This document shows, one piece after another, positions 39,372 through 51,176 of a DNA stretch of 64,000 bases. The position numbers and the translations under genes were made by a program. Source of the stretch: Kalaharituber pfeilii. Lineage: Eukaryota > Ascomycota > Pezizomycetes > Pezizales > Pezizaceae. The stretch covers positions 868,001 to 932,000 of the forward strand of contig WHUZ01000013.1 of assembly GCA_015179045.1 (NCBI GenBank). The letters run 5' to 3'. The notes beneath the pieces were generated by a model that had not been told where the DNA came from, searched no databases, and saw only the letters and a list, made by a program, of their open reading frames with translations. Position 1 is the stretch's first letter. Each line of letters opens with the position of its first letter.

Positions 39372-42161
39372 ATGAACAGGCTCGTCAGCCAGGCAATACG
39401 GCCTTGCTTGCGCCGAAGCCCTGTAAGACTTCCACTGTGCTACTACGGCGTAAATAGAGTCAGCACTCTGCTGCTCACCAAAAATCACCCAGGCCGGCGG
39501 CCATCGTCCATTTCTATGGCGCCAAATTTCGTTTCCAAACTATGGCCGTCGGCGATTCTTCAGGCACTAGAAAGCCCGGGCCCTGATACGATAGGGTTCA
39601 TACCGGCGGGACAGAATGAGGGGCTACTGTTCTTTGACAGTCCGTTTCCAATTCTCCATCTTCTAGGTAGAAGAGAATAGAGAAGAAGAGGAGCTCGCTA
39701 ATATCATGCATGCATTGTATGCTCCCTGCAGATATATTCCCATTGAAGACTTCGCCTTGGGACTTCCGCAACTTCCTCATCCGTCTCTCCAATCTCTCCC
39801 CCGAATCCCACCTCCCCGACTACCTTCCCCGTAATCTTCCCGGGAAATTCACAGTCGAGTCTATCCACGCGCGACACAAGGATGGCGGTGCCTTCCTCAA
39901 ATTCAGCTACGACCCGTCCGAAACCGATCTCCGCACAATTGAATCCCTAATCTCCGAGCACCTTCATCATGCCCGTATCCGACAGTGGTTCTCTCCTCTG
40001 CGCCCGCTGAGAGTCTATCTTGTCGAGGGAATACCCTGGACTGAGGACCTCTACAGGTTTCCGAGCGCAAGATTGAAGGTAGAGTTCACAAGCGGCCCAG
40101 ATTTGAGCCCGGAGAGCTTGTATCATCTATTCAGGCGGTTTGGGAAGATCGCCGAAATCAGTAGGCAACCGTCAGATAGCAAGGAGTTGCCAAGGTACGC
40201 AGTCGTGCAATTTTCGAGCGTGCGAAGTGCGACAGCAGCGCGGAACTGTCTACATAGAGCGAGGTATTTGGAGCCTACCGTGGTGGCGGAGCAAGGAACC
40301 CAGGCGGCGAAGGCTACGGTGCTGAGGATCTCCTATGAGAAGAAGATCAAGGTGCGCTGGTTAGGGGATTGGTTTTTCAAGCACCCGAGGATAGGTAGGT
40401 TACATTATCACGAGTTTACTGATGCATAATACGACGGGAGACTAATAACGCAATAGTGATACCTGTGCTGGCTGCAGTAATAGCAACGATCACAGTTGCA
40501 GTGTTTGACCCGTAAGATACCGTTACCTTAACTTGACCGTGCCACTTCAGAGCAAGGGCTAAATTTGTCCATGAAACAGCATACGTACGTGGTTCATCAA
40601 AGCGAAAGTCACCGGTGCCCTCACTTTCAACGAATACGAATCTCTCAAACGGTTCTGGCGCCATACAATAGCCTATTTTCCATTCCGCATGGCCAAGCCA
40701 GACGACCCCACGTATACTCTTCTGGATGAGCGAAAATCTATCATTGACACATTGAAATCCTGGCTCATCGATACTTCAGAAACATTTATTGTTGTGCAGG
40801 GTCCCAGAGGATCTGGAAAGCGGGAACTTGTGCTTGAGCATGTTCTCTCTGATCGCAAGAATGTCCTCATTATTGATTGTGAACCTATCACCGAGGCACA
40901 CGGTGACTCGGCAATAATTTCTGCGGCGGCGCAGCAGGTCGGATATAGGCCTTTATTCTCATGGATGAACACGATCACTTCGCTTGCGGATCTGGCAGCA
41001 CAAGGTATGATTGGTACTTCTGTGGGATTCTCCCAGACGCTGGAAATTCAATTCAACAAGATTTTGCAGAACACAGGGACTGCCCTGAAACAGATCGCTC
41101 TTGAGGGTCGGTCTTCACAGGACCAGGATTTCCACATCAACGACGAGGAGTATCTCAGTGCTCACCCTGAGAACAGGCCAGTGGTTGTCATTGATAATTT
41201 TCTACACAGCCCAGAGGGGACCATGATATACGATAGGCTTGCTGCCTGGGCAGCGCTTTGGGTGTCGGCTAATGTAGCACATGTAATATTCTTGACGAAT
41301 GATGTTTCCTTCTCAAAGAGCTTGTCCAAATCGCTACCTGACAGGGTATTCAGATCGGTGCTCCTTGGCGACGCAAGCACACAGAGCGCGAAGATGTTTG
41401 TGTTGAGTCAGCTTGCGGACGGAATGGGGACTACGCTGCAACATCCTCAACAAGAGGCTGCAGTAGTGCTAGAGAAGGAATTAGATGACTGCATCAATGT
41501 TCTAGGAGGTCGACTTACGGATCTTGAGGCCCTTGCGACTCGAATTCGCTCTGGCGAACGTCCTGCTCAGGCAGTTTCACAGATCGTTGCGGGATCGGCA
41601 GCAGAAATCCTGAAGTTGTATTTATCACCAGGCTATTTGAATTTCGTTCCGAAGTCCCCCCGTAAATGGACAACTGAACAGGCATGGCACATTATTACTC
41701 GGCTGACTGCACAGAACGGTAACAACAATGGCGACGGATTAAAGTACAACGAGGTCGTCCTTCACGACATATTCAAAGCTGGCGGTGGAGAAGAGTCCAT
41801 TCAGGGCCTGGAGCACTCCGAACTCATTTCCATAGTTGCCCATCCAAATGGAAGTGGTAGGCCCTATGCAATCAGGCCAGGGAGGCCAGTATATAACGCG
41901 GCATTCGCGAAACTGATGGAGGATGAGGTGTTGAGAGCGAAGATGGACATGGGGGTGTTGACGCAATTAATGAAGATTGAGACGGATGTTGTGAAGAAGT
42001 GTGAGGAGGAGTTGGCAGTGTTGGCAACGCTGGGAGGAGGAAAGGAGGTGGGAAGGAGAATGGAGTACCTGGGAAGGAGGATTGGAAAGGCACAGTTGAA
42101 GATTGAGGGGTATGAGGCGAGCATTGAAAGCTTAAAGGAGATATTGAAGGGCAAGTACTAG
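39372..42161 (+). CDS. YME2: Mitochondrial escape protein 2 (Yme2/RNA12)
   Basis: Exons 39372-39639, 39732-40394, 40457-40511, 40580-42161; 855 residues. The N-terminus is Arg-rich with few acids (MNRLVSQAIRPCLRRSPVRL), as for a mitochondrial targeting peptide. GLLFFD|NIFPLKTSPWDF starts the conserved part. An RRM-like segment lies at about 200-290 (LKVEFTSGPDLSPESLYHLFRRFGKI). The membrane span VIPVLAAVIATITVAVF sits at about 311-328, after which the C-terminal RNA12 domain faces the intermembrane space. That domain has a P-loop GPRGSGKR (about 402) and a later PVVVIDNF. Yme2 is an inner-membrane protein affecting mitochondrial DNA nucleoid number and mtDNA escape. The first donor is GTCCGT, chosen by phase. 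The C-terminus ends in a coiled coil. Confidence 0.92.
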
Positions 42162-42907
42162 AGCTTATGTTGGTGATGGTTATGGATTTTGGCGGCCAGG
42201 GCTTCTTGTAATATACCTTTTGCGGTACACAGTAGGTAGTTTGATTCGTTAATCCTTTGGGCACTGGTTTGCATATGGAATTGTGATTATGCAGTGCCCG
42301 ATCCGTTTCATCTATATTGTATGCTCCATATGCAAAATTTAGAAAAAGACATGTTTATTGTGCCGGATTAGTTCATGGCAAGCTTAGTCACCAAGTACTC
42401 ACTACTCTAGAGTGACTACAATATTTATATGCAAGGTGCAGCTCATTGCTCTATGTGCTTAGTCTGACTGTCATCAACATCCAGTCCTACACAGTAGGAC
42501 CAGCACTTTTCACACTCACATGGATTTAAAAATCGAAAGTTATCAATTCCGTCATTGTCTGAATTTACCATTGTTAATGAAAGGACAATTGGGACACACC
42601 GATCAACTTCATATAAGCGACGAGTAGTATACAATCTAGCATACAATTTGAACAGAAATGACGACCAGCAGGTCTCATTCCACCACAATTCCACCACATA
42701 AGAAACGAAATAGGAAAACATGAAAATAGGAAACTATTATTACATCCAGAACAAAAAGGAAGAGAATATGCCCAAAGGGAAACCTGCTACAATGCTTTTA
42801 ACCATTCTTTTTAATTTTTCTCTAATGCTCTCCATAATCCTACAGCACTGTTAGGAATTCCCAGAACCCCATCACTGCAGAGATACGCTCTTTTTATACC
42901 CTAGCGC
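42162..42907. other. Intergenic between convergent YME2 and the WW gene
   Basis: About 750 bp of AT-rich sequence. One open frame on the minus strand (42443-42721) is Cys-rich but has no recognisable domain or start context. Otherwise nothing seen. Confidence 0.45.
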
Positions 42908-43700
42908 CTAAAAATCCATCCCTCCAAAATCTTTACCGCCATAATCTCCCCCATAATCAGCACCATCCGCAAACCCCTCCACATAATCATTGTCTAGCGC
43001 GTCTGCCAACAACATTCCTCCCAGTAGCCCTCCACCTGCCCCTAGTGCTGCTGCTCCGCCTGCACCCATTCCTGCACGGCGGCTTGGAGGTGGATAGAGC
43101 ATTGTTGGCGGCGGAACTGAATAGAATCCGCCGCTCCCATAATAAGGCTGCAGCTGCAGCGGCAAGCCGTGTGTGGATGTGGGAGAGTAGTGGCTGGAAT
43201 GAGGTCTAGGAGACGGTACGTGTGAGGAAAAGAAGCGGTGGAGTTTTGCAGTGAAACTGCCGCGTTTCTCGGAAGGCTGTGGCGAGGGAGATGCAGAGCT
43301 TTCTGTGCCGCTGTTTTGGGAGATGTGAGCAGGGTATTGCTGGTTTGTGGAGGGCGAGACAAGGGAGGAATACAATTGAGACTGCGGTTTTCTGGAGGAA
43401 GATTGTGGAACTGCGGAAGTCGATTTGGAAGCAGAATAAGGTAGAGGCCGGGTATCAGCTTGCACTCCTAACGAGGGGGAGGAGGGAATGCTAGGTTTTT
43501 CCCACTATGACAGTTTAACCTGTGAATTGGATTGGATCGGGATAGGGAAATGGGTAAGTTACCTGAGATTGCTTTGTTGAGAGATCCACAAAGTAGAATG
43601 TGGAATACCGTGGGTCCCAGCGGGCTATCCAGCCGGGAGGAAGCTGGGGAGGCGGTGGACCCATAGGAGAAACTAAATTAACATCTCTGTTGACAGACAT
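42908..43700 (-). CDS. WW-domain protein with glycine-rich tail
   Basis: Two exons, minus strand: 43563-43700 and 42908-43504; 244 residues. A single WW domain spans the splice junction: LPPGWIARWDPRYSTFYFVDLSTKQSQ then WEKP, with both signature Trp residues and the closing Pro. WW domains bind proline-rich ligands. After it come a Ser/Pro/Gln-rich stretch, PPPTMLYPPP, and a hydrophobic glycine-rich segment (GAGGAAALGAGGGLLGGMLLADAL) that could be membrane-associated, then an Asp/Gly/Tyr-rich end (YGGDYGGKDFGG). I recognise the fungal architecture but no named gene. The intron acceptor at CATAG (43505-43507) is fixed by the WEKP match. Confidence 0.85.
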
Positions 43701-45145
43701 GTTTGTGTCTCGATGTGGTTCGTCGGTAGAATTACAGTTTCAGATGTTTGCTACGTGGCTCAGCTTTTATCTAAGTATGGTAGATTGAAGTTATATTCAT
43801 CTACCAGTGGGTGGTGTGACACGAAGGAGTAATTGGTAGTTAGATGTGCAGAATGTATATATGTAATGCCTCAACAATCTCGGAAATCAGGGGCAATGCG
43901 TAGCCAGAGCCTCTCAAAAGGTATATCAAGTTCTGGAACATGTATTTTGTTCTTGGTGAGCTTCATTTAGTTTACTTAGACCAATTGCAAGAGGCATGAC
44001 AACGGAAGATTGCCACCCGACAGCCATATTGCGCGGGAGGGATGAGCCGGTGGAGGAATGTCGTCATGTTTGCGAGAAGGCTGACCTTATCTAATCAGAT
44101 CTCATCTTATCAGTCAGTGTATGTGGCGAGCTATTCTGTTCGTTTGCAGAAAAGCAATGCGACGATGGGGTTTCGATAGTCTGCCTTGATGCCTCCACAT
44201 CAATTATGCATGATTCATTCTTGCAAGTATTCCGGTGCTGGAATGCTGCCGACCTCATCATACAGCACGGTATGCTCCGCTCCGGAGCAGCAGAGCGTAT
44301 CACACTGCAGTCCCAGATAAGATTGACCAATGGCCGGCCCACACACCCATACAACATAAGAGGGGTAATGCACATGTGAGAACAAGTAGGTACTTGTGCC
44401 ATGGTGAGTATTGTGACGGGGAAAGGAAGGCCTAGAGCTGGGCATGGGACTGCCTTCAGAGCCTTCAGACCGCTACGCATCCAAATCCTCCACCGCTCCG
44501 GCCCTGCGCCAGTGGCTGTGTTGCCTTCAGCCTCATGCGGAACCACAGCAACGCAGCATGCTTCTGTTTGTTTGTGCTAGTCGCAAGTAAAAATTATCAC
44601 CACCACACATGTCAGTTCAGAATATGCATATTTTCCGCAATCTATATACGTAGTGCCACCAAAGATCTCTCTCGGCCCCTCCACACGGCCGTCAGTGCAG
44701 CACGCACTACCACTGTACCCCTCGCTACTAGTAGCAGACGCCCCTACCCCCTACCCCCTCCTCCCTCCTCCCTCCCCCTCCCCCCTCCTCCCACCCCTGC
44801 ATCTGCTGCCGCACCCTAGGCGTATCCGCCAATACCAGGCCCACACTAACTGGTGCGGCGTGTATCCTATCACCGTGTTGCCGTCCTCGTTCCTCCTCCC
44901 CTCCTCCACCCCCCTTGCCCCCATTAGAAACGGCCTGTACGATTATTGCATAAGGCATAAGCCAGCTTCTCATTGAGCTCTCATTATTACTCTCCAGTCT
45001 CGACTTGCCATTCAGCCTCCGCCTTCGTACCCGCGACCACAACGCCAAAACTTACAAATCCAGCAATCCTCCAGCACAATCTCGAACCTAACTGCAAGTA
45101 CTTGACCTGTAACTCTGCATCATTTAGGAACTTTCGCTGCCATCC
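43701..45145. other. Intergenic between divergent WW gene and RG-rich gene
   Basis: About 1.4 kb. A strongly C-rich polypyrimidine tract (CCCCTA/CCTCC words) lies at 44740-44815, with another at 44890-44930. No gene supported; frames over the C-rich tract are low-complexity artefacts. Confidence 0.5.
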
Positions 45146-45865
45146 ATGGCTGACCGTGGAAGGGGCAGAGGACGGGACCAGAGTCGGGATGGCCACGGTC
45201 GAGGCCGGGGCGGGCCTGCTGCGGGGAGTGGCTACCGCGACTACCCGGAGTGGGACGAACACCGATTCGACCGAGACGAATACAGGAAGCGCGGGGCAGA
45301 AGAAGAGTGGCGAGACATGCGGAGGGATCGCGACGGCAGGAGAGGTGATCCACTACCCCCACCGCCGCCGTCTGCACATTCTAGAGAGTACTTTGCCGCA
45401 CGGAATGAGAGGGCCCCCCCCCCCTCAAGGGAAGGTCCAAGAGATCTAGGCTCGAGAATCCAAGCCAGTTCGCTGCCCAAGGCCCTGAGAGGGGATCAGT
45501 CCGGTATCGCAGCGGTCCCGTCACCGAGGGAGCGTGGAATGATTGACAAGCCGCCTGGTACAGTGCAGCGCCGCACGGGATCAATAACGATGTCGTTTGC
45601 AGGTGACCAGGGGAAGCATCCGCGAGATTACGAGCCTGGAGCGGAGCAGTACTCGCCTGTCCGCCGGGCGTCCTCAATATCGAACCACAATGAGCCGTCG
45701 CCAGGTGCCGGAGGCAGGATAACTCACCCTTCGCCTGGGTACGACATGTCACCAAAATCAATCTCCTCGAATGGCCCAGCATCACTTGCACAGCTCCTGC
45801 AGCAGATTTCGCAAGCCCACAGTGGTGACGCGGATGGGGTGGAGCCGCTCGTGTTTGCAGAGTGA
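45146..45865 (+). CDS. Hypothetical RG-rich protein
   Basis: An intronless 239-residue frame beginning MADRGRGRGRDQSRDGHGRGRGG: an RG-rich N-terminus, then charged YPEWDEHRFDRDEYRKRG, then Pro/Ser-rich sequence and SLAQLLQQISQAH near the end. I do not recognise a domain. RG runs at an N-terminus suggest RNA binding. A strong donor-like GTGAGTCC overlaps the stop (GCAGAG|TGA), so it may be the first exon of a longer gene. I tested whether it could splice in frame to the coding region at 46423 and found no suitable acceptor. A 560-bp pyrimidine-rich gap follows. Confidence 0.55.
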   Translation: MADRGRGRGRDQSRDGHGRGRGGPAAGSGYRDYPEWDEHRFDRDEYRKRGAEEEWRDMRRDRDGRRGDPLPPPPPSAHSREYFAARNERAPPPSREGPRDLGSRIQASSLPKALRGDQSGIAAVPSPRERGMIDKPPGTVQRRTGSITMSFAGDQGKHPRDYEPGAEQYSPVRRASSISNHNEPSPGAGGRITHPSPGYDMSPKSISSNGPASLAQLLQQISQAHSGDADGVEPLVFAE

Positions 45866-46422
45866 GTCCAAACCCTCCTTTCGTCTTCGATTCGCCTTTT
45901 TTTCCCTATCATTTTCGATTCTTTTCTCATTTATTTCTCATTTTCCATTTCTACTTTTATTCTACCCTCCTGTTTATGTGCCTTTTCACTTTTACGCTTT
46001 CTTGCTCTGCTGCTTCTTGAACACTATTTATTCTTTAGGGTGTGGGTGTAGGGCTTCGATTGCTCGCACCCGAGCCGGTGCTCGTGGAGTATTTCGATTG
46101 CTGGCTGTATAACTCTATGGGCGTCAATTGTGCCAAGGTTCAACCTCAAAGCCCATTGTTCATTTATCCATTATCCTTACGCTTCTGTTGAGAGTATTGT
46201 GCCCTGTCTGGATTCCAGTCTCTGCATATTATACACCTGCCATTCCTTCTCGCCTCAGCCCTCACCTCACCTCACCTCACTACCCCCCCTTTTCCCCCAC
46301 CCCTCACCCCTCAATAAGCCCTCTTCTCAAGGCAGAGTTTCTTGATGATGAAGCTTTTGTCGACTCATCATAATTTCTTTGTTCATACGTCTTAGCCACC
46401 CTCTTTACTCGTTTCTTACGCC
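45866..46422. other. Intergenic, pyrimidine-rich
   Basis: About 560 bp of T/C-rich sequence, including CTCACCTCACCTCACCTCAC (from about 46258). It probably holds the 3' end of the RG-rich gene and the leader of the next. No reading frame supported. Confidence 0.45.
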
Positions 46423-49065
46423 ATGTCTGTTGGCACTGCGTTAAAACAGTCCGACATATTCCAGAACTACGGTCTAACACCTGACCCTTCTAGACTAGTC
46501 CAAGAAACTTCTTTCGCATATTATAAGCACCAGATAGCCAAGTCGGAATGGGAGGCTGCGAAGCAGGATTGCGAGAAGAACCAACAACATTTCGCACAAT
46601 TTCCAGCCGTCAAGGAGCGATACCAAGCTGCCGAAAAGACCAAGGAGCAGGAGTACCACAAGGCAAAAAGGGCAGCTTATACCCATGCACAACACCTGAA
46701 CCAGTTTCTGTTCACGCTCACAACTATAGCAGTGAGCAAAAGGAATGCAGAAAAGGAAATTGACGAGCTCAAACATTCAGCTAATGACGCACTCAAAACC
46801 TCAAAGGAGGCATTACGCCTCGCTGAGGATGAGAAGCGAATGACTGAAAGTCTGAATGCACGGTTAGAAAATGTAAAACAAAAGCTAAACAACAACAAAG
46901 CCGCAGCCGCAGCTGCAGCTGCAGCTGCAGAATCGGATTCTGTGAAACAGCTGCAAGATGTTGTTAAAAACCTAAAGAACTCAAATGAACAAATGAAGAC
47001 TGAGTTCCGACAGTATAAGCAGGAAAATGAACAAAAACTTCAAGCGTACGAAGAGAAGCTCAACAGGCTTCTCGAGTTGCAAGATGATTTTAAGCAAGAG
47101 ATGACTAAGATGAGAGAGGCAAATACATCAAATAAGCAAGATCTCAACAAAGCTTTGCAAGCTTTTAATGAGACAAAGGTTGATATGGAAAGAAGGGACA
47201 GTGTAGTGGCCCAAGAAAATAAGACATTACCAGAATCATCTCTTGCTGGAGAAATTGCAGACTTACCTGCAAAGGTTCTTGCACTGGAGCATAAGATTAC
47301 ACAGGTATATCACAAGAGGAAACATTTTGAATTTCAGAAGATTGCTAACACTCAGATGTAGTACAACCAAGCTTGCACTCAAGCTAAATCAGAGTTACAT
47401 CAGGAGATAGATAGGAAGCTAAAAATCGTTAGTCAAGATTCCGCGCAGACCTCCGTGCCAGGGCCGGGCAATTGGTATCCTGAAGACTTCCGTAACAAAT
47501 GGGATTTATTACTACTTGAAATGGCCGCCGTGCAGGAAAAGCTTGTTCTATGCGACCGTGCTGTTGAGAAAGCAAGTCAAACTATGACCGATAGTCATAA
47601 TGACATTGCGGACGAAATTCAGCACCTGGGTGACAGTATTGATAGGCTTACTGAACAGGCTAAAAGGAGTTCTGAGAAGATTGCTGCTATTGAAGAAAAT
47701 ATCCCGATATTGGAGACCTCGTGGAATACAAAGTTCCACGAACTTGATACACGGTTCTCAAGGATGGAGGTCGGAAGCACGGAGGTACGAAATATCGTTG
47801 TGGCGACGAACCACCATATGAAGGAAATTGATAAGAAACTGGAGACTCATCATGGCGCCCTTGGATTACTGAATCGTAACATGACAGCAATTACAGAGCA
47901 CACTACAAAATTGGAGAATCACCATGAGGCCCATGAAATAGCGATACAAGGGTTGGGCAACCAGATGACAAACTTTCAGATTAAAGATATAGCAGAGAGG
48001 GTATATTTGTTCTTGCAAAATACTAATCAGGTTGTGGCAAGGTTGAATGAGGTTTTGAAGGACATCACGTGGTTAAAGCAGCAGATTGCGATGTTGAGTA
48101 GTGTACAGAATATCGTGGCACAGGGAGCTCAGTTGCGTACACAACAGCAGCAGCAACAGCAGCAACCGCCCCATCCTCAACAACCGCAACAAGGGCATCC
48201 GCCACAGCAACAACCACAGCAACCGCAGCAAATACATCAGCAACATCCCGCTCCCCAAATAACAAATGGTTCAGAGCAGCTTCCGAATGGCATTGGGCCC
48301 GCTCACAATCAACCCAGCCAACCGGCACCTCCACCAGCCGCTGCTGTCCCCGCACCACAGCCGGCTCAACAACAGTTAGGCCAATTATTGCAACAGATTC
48401 ATCTCCAGTGCCAACAGCTGGTTCAGAAGTCGCATCAAGAGCTTCAGCAACAGATTCAACAGCTGCAACAAAAACTGCAAGAAGAGCAAAAACAGCAGTC
48501 CCAGCGGCTGGACGCCCAGCAACAGCAAACCCAAAAAATCTCGGAGGAGCTGGTTCTGCTGCAGCAAAAGGCTATAGCGGACCTAGCGGCTTTTACGCAG
48601 AGAGTGCAGGAACTAGAACAGCAGTTTGCGGACTCAGCGGATGAATACGCGCCAAATAGGCTGATTTGCCTCGAGGCTCAGTTTAAGGATCTGAGGGAGC
48701 AGTTTGAGCAGAAGGTTGACACAAACTTGAAGGACTGGGCAAAGAAGGTGCAGGATAGGATTCAGAAGCTGACCAGGCAGGTGAATGAGCATGATGGGAG
48801 ATTGAGGGATTCTGTCGGGTGGGTGGATAGGGAGAGTGAGCCGGGGAGTTCGGGTGGGGGAAGGGGGTTGAGGTTGAGCAGGGGGGCGAGTATGGAGGGG
48901 GATGGAGGCGCACAGCAGAATCAGGGGCAGGAGCAAGGGGCTGGAACGCCGCAGCTGCAGCAGCCGCAGGGGCAACAAGGGCAGCAACAGCAACAGCAAC
49001 AACAGCAAGCTGGGGATAGATGGCGTGCTGTAGCGAGGGGATCTGGTCCAGAGAATGGGACGTGA
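46423..49065 (+). CDS. Hypothetical coiled-coil and polyglutamine protein
   Basis: Exons 46423-47304 and 47362-49065 joined in phase 0 (ITQ|YNQAC) give 861 residues. The N-terminus (SDIFQNYGLTPDPSRLVQE) looks conserved. Long heptad-rich coiled coils follow (about 40-300 and 340-540), with a short Ala run (46901-46930). Then a low-complexity region of CAG/CAA codons gives Gln and Gln-Pro runs (48139-48240), a second Gln-rich coil (48376-48560), an Arg/Gly/Ser linker and a final Gln run (48980-49010). There is no catalytic motif, signal peptide or membrane span. The composition suggests a scaffold or transcription-associated protein, but I assign no function. The Gln tracts are mixed CAG/CAA, hence less prone to slippage than pure repeats. 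Confidence 0.75.
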
Positions 49066-49889
49066 AAAGAACGACCTAAAGTGGAGTTGATTTTTTAATT
49101 CAAGTTTTGCTTCTTGGGCTAGGTTTTATGTTTCATTCTCATTACCAATATTAAAAAATTAGCGGATTGTGTTGCTAGTACGGATCGTGAGGGATTTATC
49201 ATTCCGTTTTCTCTTGATTAATTTGCGGTATGATCTAGGCTATTGAGTTAAATTGAATAAGTAGCTATAGCGGGGGAACAAAGAGGACATCAGGAGATAG
49301 AGAGATTGCAAATAATGAAATTGGCAATCATTTGGGAAACAGAGCAGGACATGCGTGACTTGTAGTTCTAGCAAATTCTCACTACAGGCACGATAAGTTG
49401 ATACCAGTATCGTTGCGTCGTGAGAGTTAGGGTGTCGCAGATTTGAGTAGATTTAGATTGGGGTGTAGTGTAGAAGGAAAAACATCAAAAATCGGAAAGA
49501 TTTTTCTGGTGTTTAGAAGTATAGGTTGTTGCATGTTGTATAGTTCGTCATGTTTACCCTGAAATAAGAACCAAAGATGTTGTAACACAACGGATGGGCA
49601 GTGGAGAAACTTACTCACTCTCTCTAAACCATACGTTTAATTTACTGGGTATCTGATGAATTTATGGAAGGGGAAGGCGGAAAAAAAGGACTAGATTGAT
49701 CATTCAATGGGTATCATATTTGATATTGCAAAACTCCTAGAATTGATAAAACTGATAACACTATATATTTAACAGGAAAAAAAAATAAAATAAAATAAAA
49801 TGAAATAAAATAAAATAAAGTAAAATAAAATAATAAAATAAAATAAAAAATAAAACTAAAAATAAGGAATCACTCTCCAAATATCTCCC
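49066..49889. other. Intergenic between convergent genes, with an AT-rich microsatellite
   Basis: About 820 bp of AT-rich sequence. A pentanucleotide ATAAA repeat with variants occupies 49778-49860, right next to the lipase stop codon. Nothing else recognised. Confidence 0.6.
49778..49860. repeat. (ATAAA)n microsatellite
   Basis: About 16 imperfect copies of AATAA/ATAAA with occasional G or C. It lies within the probable lipase 3' UTR; on the lipase sense strand it is T-rich. Confidence 0.85.
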
Positions 49890-51087
49890 TTACCTGAACT
49901 CCACCCCTTCCCTATCCGCGTCATCACATCCGCTAAACTTCACTGGCAAAAAGTATTGTCTGTGCGCAGTCGTATTGAAGTTCGTGACGCCTCCGAACCC
50001 TGTGTTGCCTTCCCAGTTGACTAATCCATTGAACACCTTGATGTCCTCTGGACGGATTCCGGTGTCGCCTTGGAAGATGTGGTATTCCGGCTCGATGTGT
50101 CTGTATCCAAGCACCAGAGGTGGCAGCCTGGGCACGGGGTCGTTGAGGTGGGTAACTCTAAAGTTGGTTCCCGACTCGGATATGAACTTTGATAGTGCCT
50201 CGTTCCCAACCCTGGGGGCGCCGAACGTGTAGAGCGTGGGTTTGAATCCGCGGGTGCGGAGTTCGGTTGCGGCAAGGGTGGCGATGGCACCGCCGAGGGA
50301 ATGGCCGACGACGACGAGTTGGAAATCTGGGTGGGACTCGGTCAAGGACTGGATGCTGGAAAGGACGACGGGGAATTCCTCGTTGAGGGCGTCGAGGAAG
50401 CCAGTGTGCGCGGTACAGGAGGGGCAGTATTGTGGAACCGCAGTGAGGGAAATTTGGGCGTTGGCGAACCAGTTGCGGAGCGACTGGGAGCCGCGGTAGG
50501 AAAGGACGATGGAGTTGGTGGTGGTGTCAAGGGCAACGACGCCGGTCGTGTCTGCGGAGCCACGGCTGTGAAGTTGTTAGTAGGGGAATTGTGGGGGGAA
50601 GTTGAGACGAAGCTTACTTTGCAAAGGTGGCAGCGGTCATGACGGTGTTCTGGCTGACGGTAGGGCAGAACTGTTCTTTACAGACGAGTTCGGTGCCCGT
50701 GACGTGCGTGCCGTCACAGTAGACGGCAGAGGCGAACTCGGCCATGTAGGTGATTTCAGGCAGGAGTTCAGGGGGAAATGCTGTATCCGCTTGGTCAGTT
50801 TATATTCCTTGCATATTGGGTCCCATGTTTTCCGAGAAAGATAACTCACGCTGCCCAGGCGACCCCGGAAATAGCCCTGCCGCAAGCTCATCCGCATCCT
50901 TCTTAATCTGATCTGCAATATCCCCCAACCCCAGGCTCAAAAGGCTGTCTATCCCATTTTTAACCTTATCCACAATCCCGTCAAGGTCGATGCCGAAGAG
51001 GGGGAGAGGCTTTGCATGAACTAACACCGATGGGGTGAGGAGGCTGGTGGAAAGCACAGCAAGGTGAATGGAGGTTTTGATGTGCAT
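49890..51087 (-). CDS. Secreted class 3 lipase
   Basis: Three exons, minus strand: 50850-51087, 50618-50780, 49890-50565; 358 residues. A signal peptide is evident (MHIKTSIHLAVLSTSLLTPSVLVHA). A helical propeptide-like region follows (DGIVDKVKNGIDSL). The catalytic part has MAEFASAVYC, SYRGSQSLRNWF (oxyanion region), the nucleophile elbow GHSLGGA (Ser about 221), FGAPRVGN, then DPVPRLPP (catalytic Asp) and a C-terminal His (candidates in YRHIEPEYHIF). Paired cysteines fit secretion. The family hydrolyses triacylglycerols or feruloyl esters outside the cell; which substrate cannot be told. A TATATA box lies about 80 bp upstream (51166-51176). ATG at 51085-51087 was chosen because the signal peptide begins there, although the frame is open further upstream. 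Confidence 0.93.
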
Positions 51088-51092
51088 TACTT

Positions 51093-51125
51093 GTGAATGA
51101 ATGAATGAATGAGCGAATGGATGAA
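51093..51125. repeat. (GAAT)n microsatellite in the lipase leader
   Basis: About eight GAAT/GAGC units between the TATA box and the lipase start. A second tetranucleotide run, (GCAA)5, lies at about 51304-51325. Confidence 0.75.
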
Positions 51126-51165
51126 TGAAAAATTCGGGTATGAAGACCAGAAATAAGGAATTAAA

Positions 51166-51176
51166 GATATATAAAA
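51166..51176 (-). promoter_or_regulatory. TATA box of the lipase gene
   Basis: TTTTATATATC on the minus strand, about 80 bp before the lipase ATG. Confidence 0.5.

Noticed and set aside
45862..46422. Intron joining the RG-rich gene to the coiled-coil gene
   Set aside because: No acceptor gives the right phase without a stop; the TAG at 46393-46395 blocks the frame upstream of 46423.
47455..47470. Separate gene starting near 47455
   Set aside because: An in-phase GT-AG intron (47305-47361) joins this frame to the coding region at 46423, and the coiled-coil pattern continues.
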